Source: a bacterium (GTDB taxonomy: Bacteria > UBA9089 > CG2-30-40-21). From it: 5,754 bases of DNA. A program made the translations under genes and the position numbers. The stretch covers positions 1 to 5,754 of the forward strand of contig JAHIZN010000291.1 of NCBI GenBank assembly GCA_018814245.1, written 5' to 3'. Under the pieces are notes generated by a model, which made no database searches, had not been told where the DNA came from, and saw nothing but the letters and a program-made list of their open reading frames with translations. Shown piece after piece: positions 5,389 to 5,754 of this stretch (position 1 is its first letter; each line of letters begins with the position of its first letter).

Positions 5389-5583
5389 CTCTCTCTACCC
5401 CTTCTCATGACACTTCAAGCATCGTAAGCGTTCAGCAGAAAGCCCAAACTATAAAATCAAGGCAAAGGAAGCGTTCCTGCGAGGCCTTTACGCCTTTCTG
5501 CTTTTATGCTGTATAATACATTGCATCTCTCGCTGGCAGGGACAGGGGGTGGTAGCTGACTGCTGATAGCTGAACGCTTACCT
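5389..5583. other. Non-coding upstream region of the toxin-antitoxin module
   Basis: I see no gene here. It holds an inverted 13-bp partial copy of the heptamer repeat (5424-5436, reverse complement of 5569-5581), the full copy B at 5553-5580, and a stretch with GGCCTTTACGCC-type short symmetry near 5483-5496. A minus-strand TATAGT near 5448-5453 could be a -10 element, but no matching -35 is evident. Confidence 0.4.
5553..5580 (+). repeat. Heptamer array, copy B, upstream of the toxin-antitoxin module
   Basis: Four 7-bp units: tagctga, ctgctga, tagctga and acgctta. It has the same length and orientation as copy A (4460-4487), with 23 of 28 bases identical, and ends in the same acgctta unit. 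Together they bracket the HepT/MntA genes. Confidence 0.75.
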
Positions 5584-5751
5584 ATGTTCTGTATTCTGCT
5601 TATCAAGGGCAGACAAACAGCAATTCTCGGTGAACAATTGACCGTGCAACAATCTAATATTGTATACAATGATTGCCTGTATTGCCTTAAAGATATTCCA
5701 ATTGACAAGGCAATCGACCGTCAGCATGCAAAAACATTAGGCAATATGTGA
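5584..5751 (+). pseudogene. Doubtful 55-codon plus-strand ORF, possibly the end of a lost gene
   Basis: An ATG at 5584 opens a frame of 55 codons ending in TGA at 5749-5751. There is no Shine-Dalgarno, and the first codons lie in heptamer-like DNA (atgttct, gtattct). From about codon 9 the product, with LTVQQSNIVYNDCLYCLKD and a charged C-terminus, reads like ordinary protein, but I do not recognise its family. It could be the surviving 3' end of a gene cut off by repeat insertion, or a chance ORF. Confidence 0.2.
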
Positions 5752-5754
5752 TAT

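Noticed and set aside
5457..5708. 83-codon minus-strand ORF upstream of the nucleotidyltransferase
   Set aside because: It runs through the heptamer repeat, has no ribosome binding site and no recognisable domain; most likely chance.

Overview
The window looks like part of the division and cell-wall (dcw) cluster of an AT-rich, probably Gram-negative and uncultivated bacterium. This rests on gene order and base composition by eye; no rRNA or other lineage marker is present, so the phylum is left open. Every convincing gene is on the minus strand, so transcription runs from high to low coordinates.

Layout in transcription order: 5754-5389 is a non-coding, repeat-bearing stretch with one doubtful plus-strand gene remnant. 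5388-4701 is an overlapping two-gene module: a minimal nucleotidyltransferase (MntA-like antitoxin) and a HEPN protein with an R-x4-H-x-Y motif (HepT-like toxin). 4700-4438 is a gap with two hairpins and a repeat. It is followed by murB (4437-3514), ddl (3497-2544), ftsQ (2327-1488) and ftsA (1387-158). Positions 157-1 hold an inverted repeat; ftsZ, which usually follows ftsA, would lie beyond position 1. murC, often just ahead of murB, is not next to it; the toxin-antitoxin pair is there instead.

MurB makes UDP-MurNAc and Ddl makes the D-Ala-D-Ala dipeptide, both precursors of peptidoglycan. FtsQ and FtsA build the divisome that uses those precursors at the septum. The HepT/MntA pair has no known link to this pathway and looks like an accessory insertion.

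The most unusual property is the spacer DNA. Nearly every gap carries a different degenerate short-period array: period 7 after ftsA, period 8 between ftsQ and ftsA, a period-7 AT-rich family between ddl and ftsQ, period 9 at the murB end (translated in frame as a serine-aspartate tail), and period 7 on both sides of the toxin-antitoxin module. These arrays touch gene ends: they supply the ddl stop codon, abut the ftsQ start, extend the ftsA frame artificially, and form the tail of MurB. They resemble the short tandemly repeated repetitive (STRR) sequences described in cyanobacteria and seen in other genomes, but here one family per gap surrounds essential genes.
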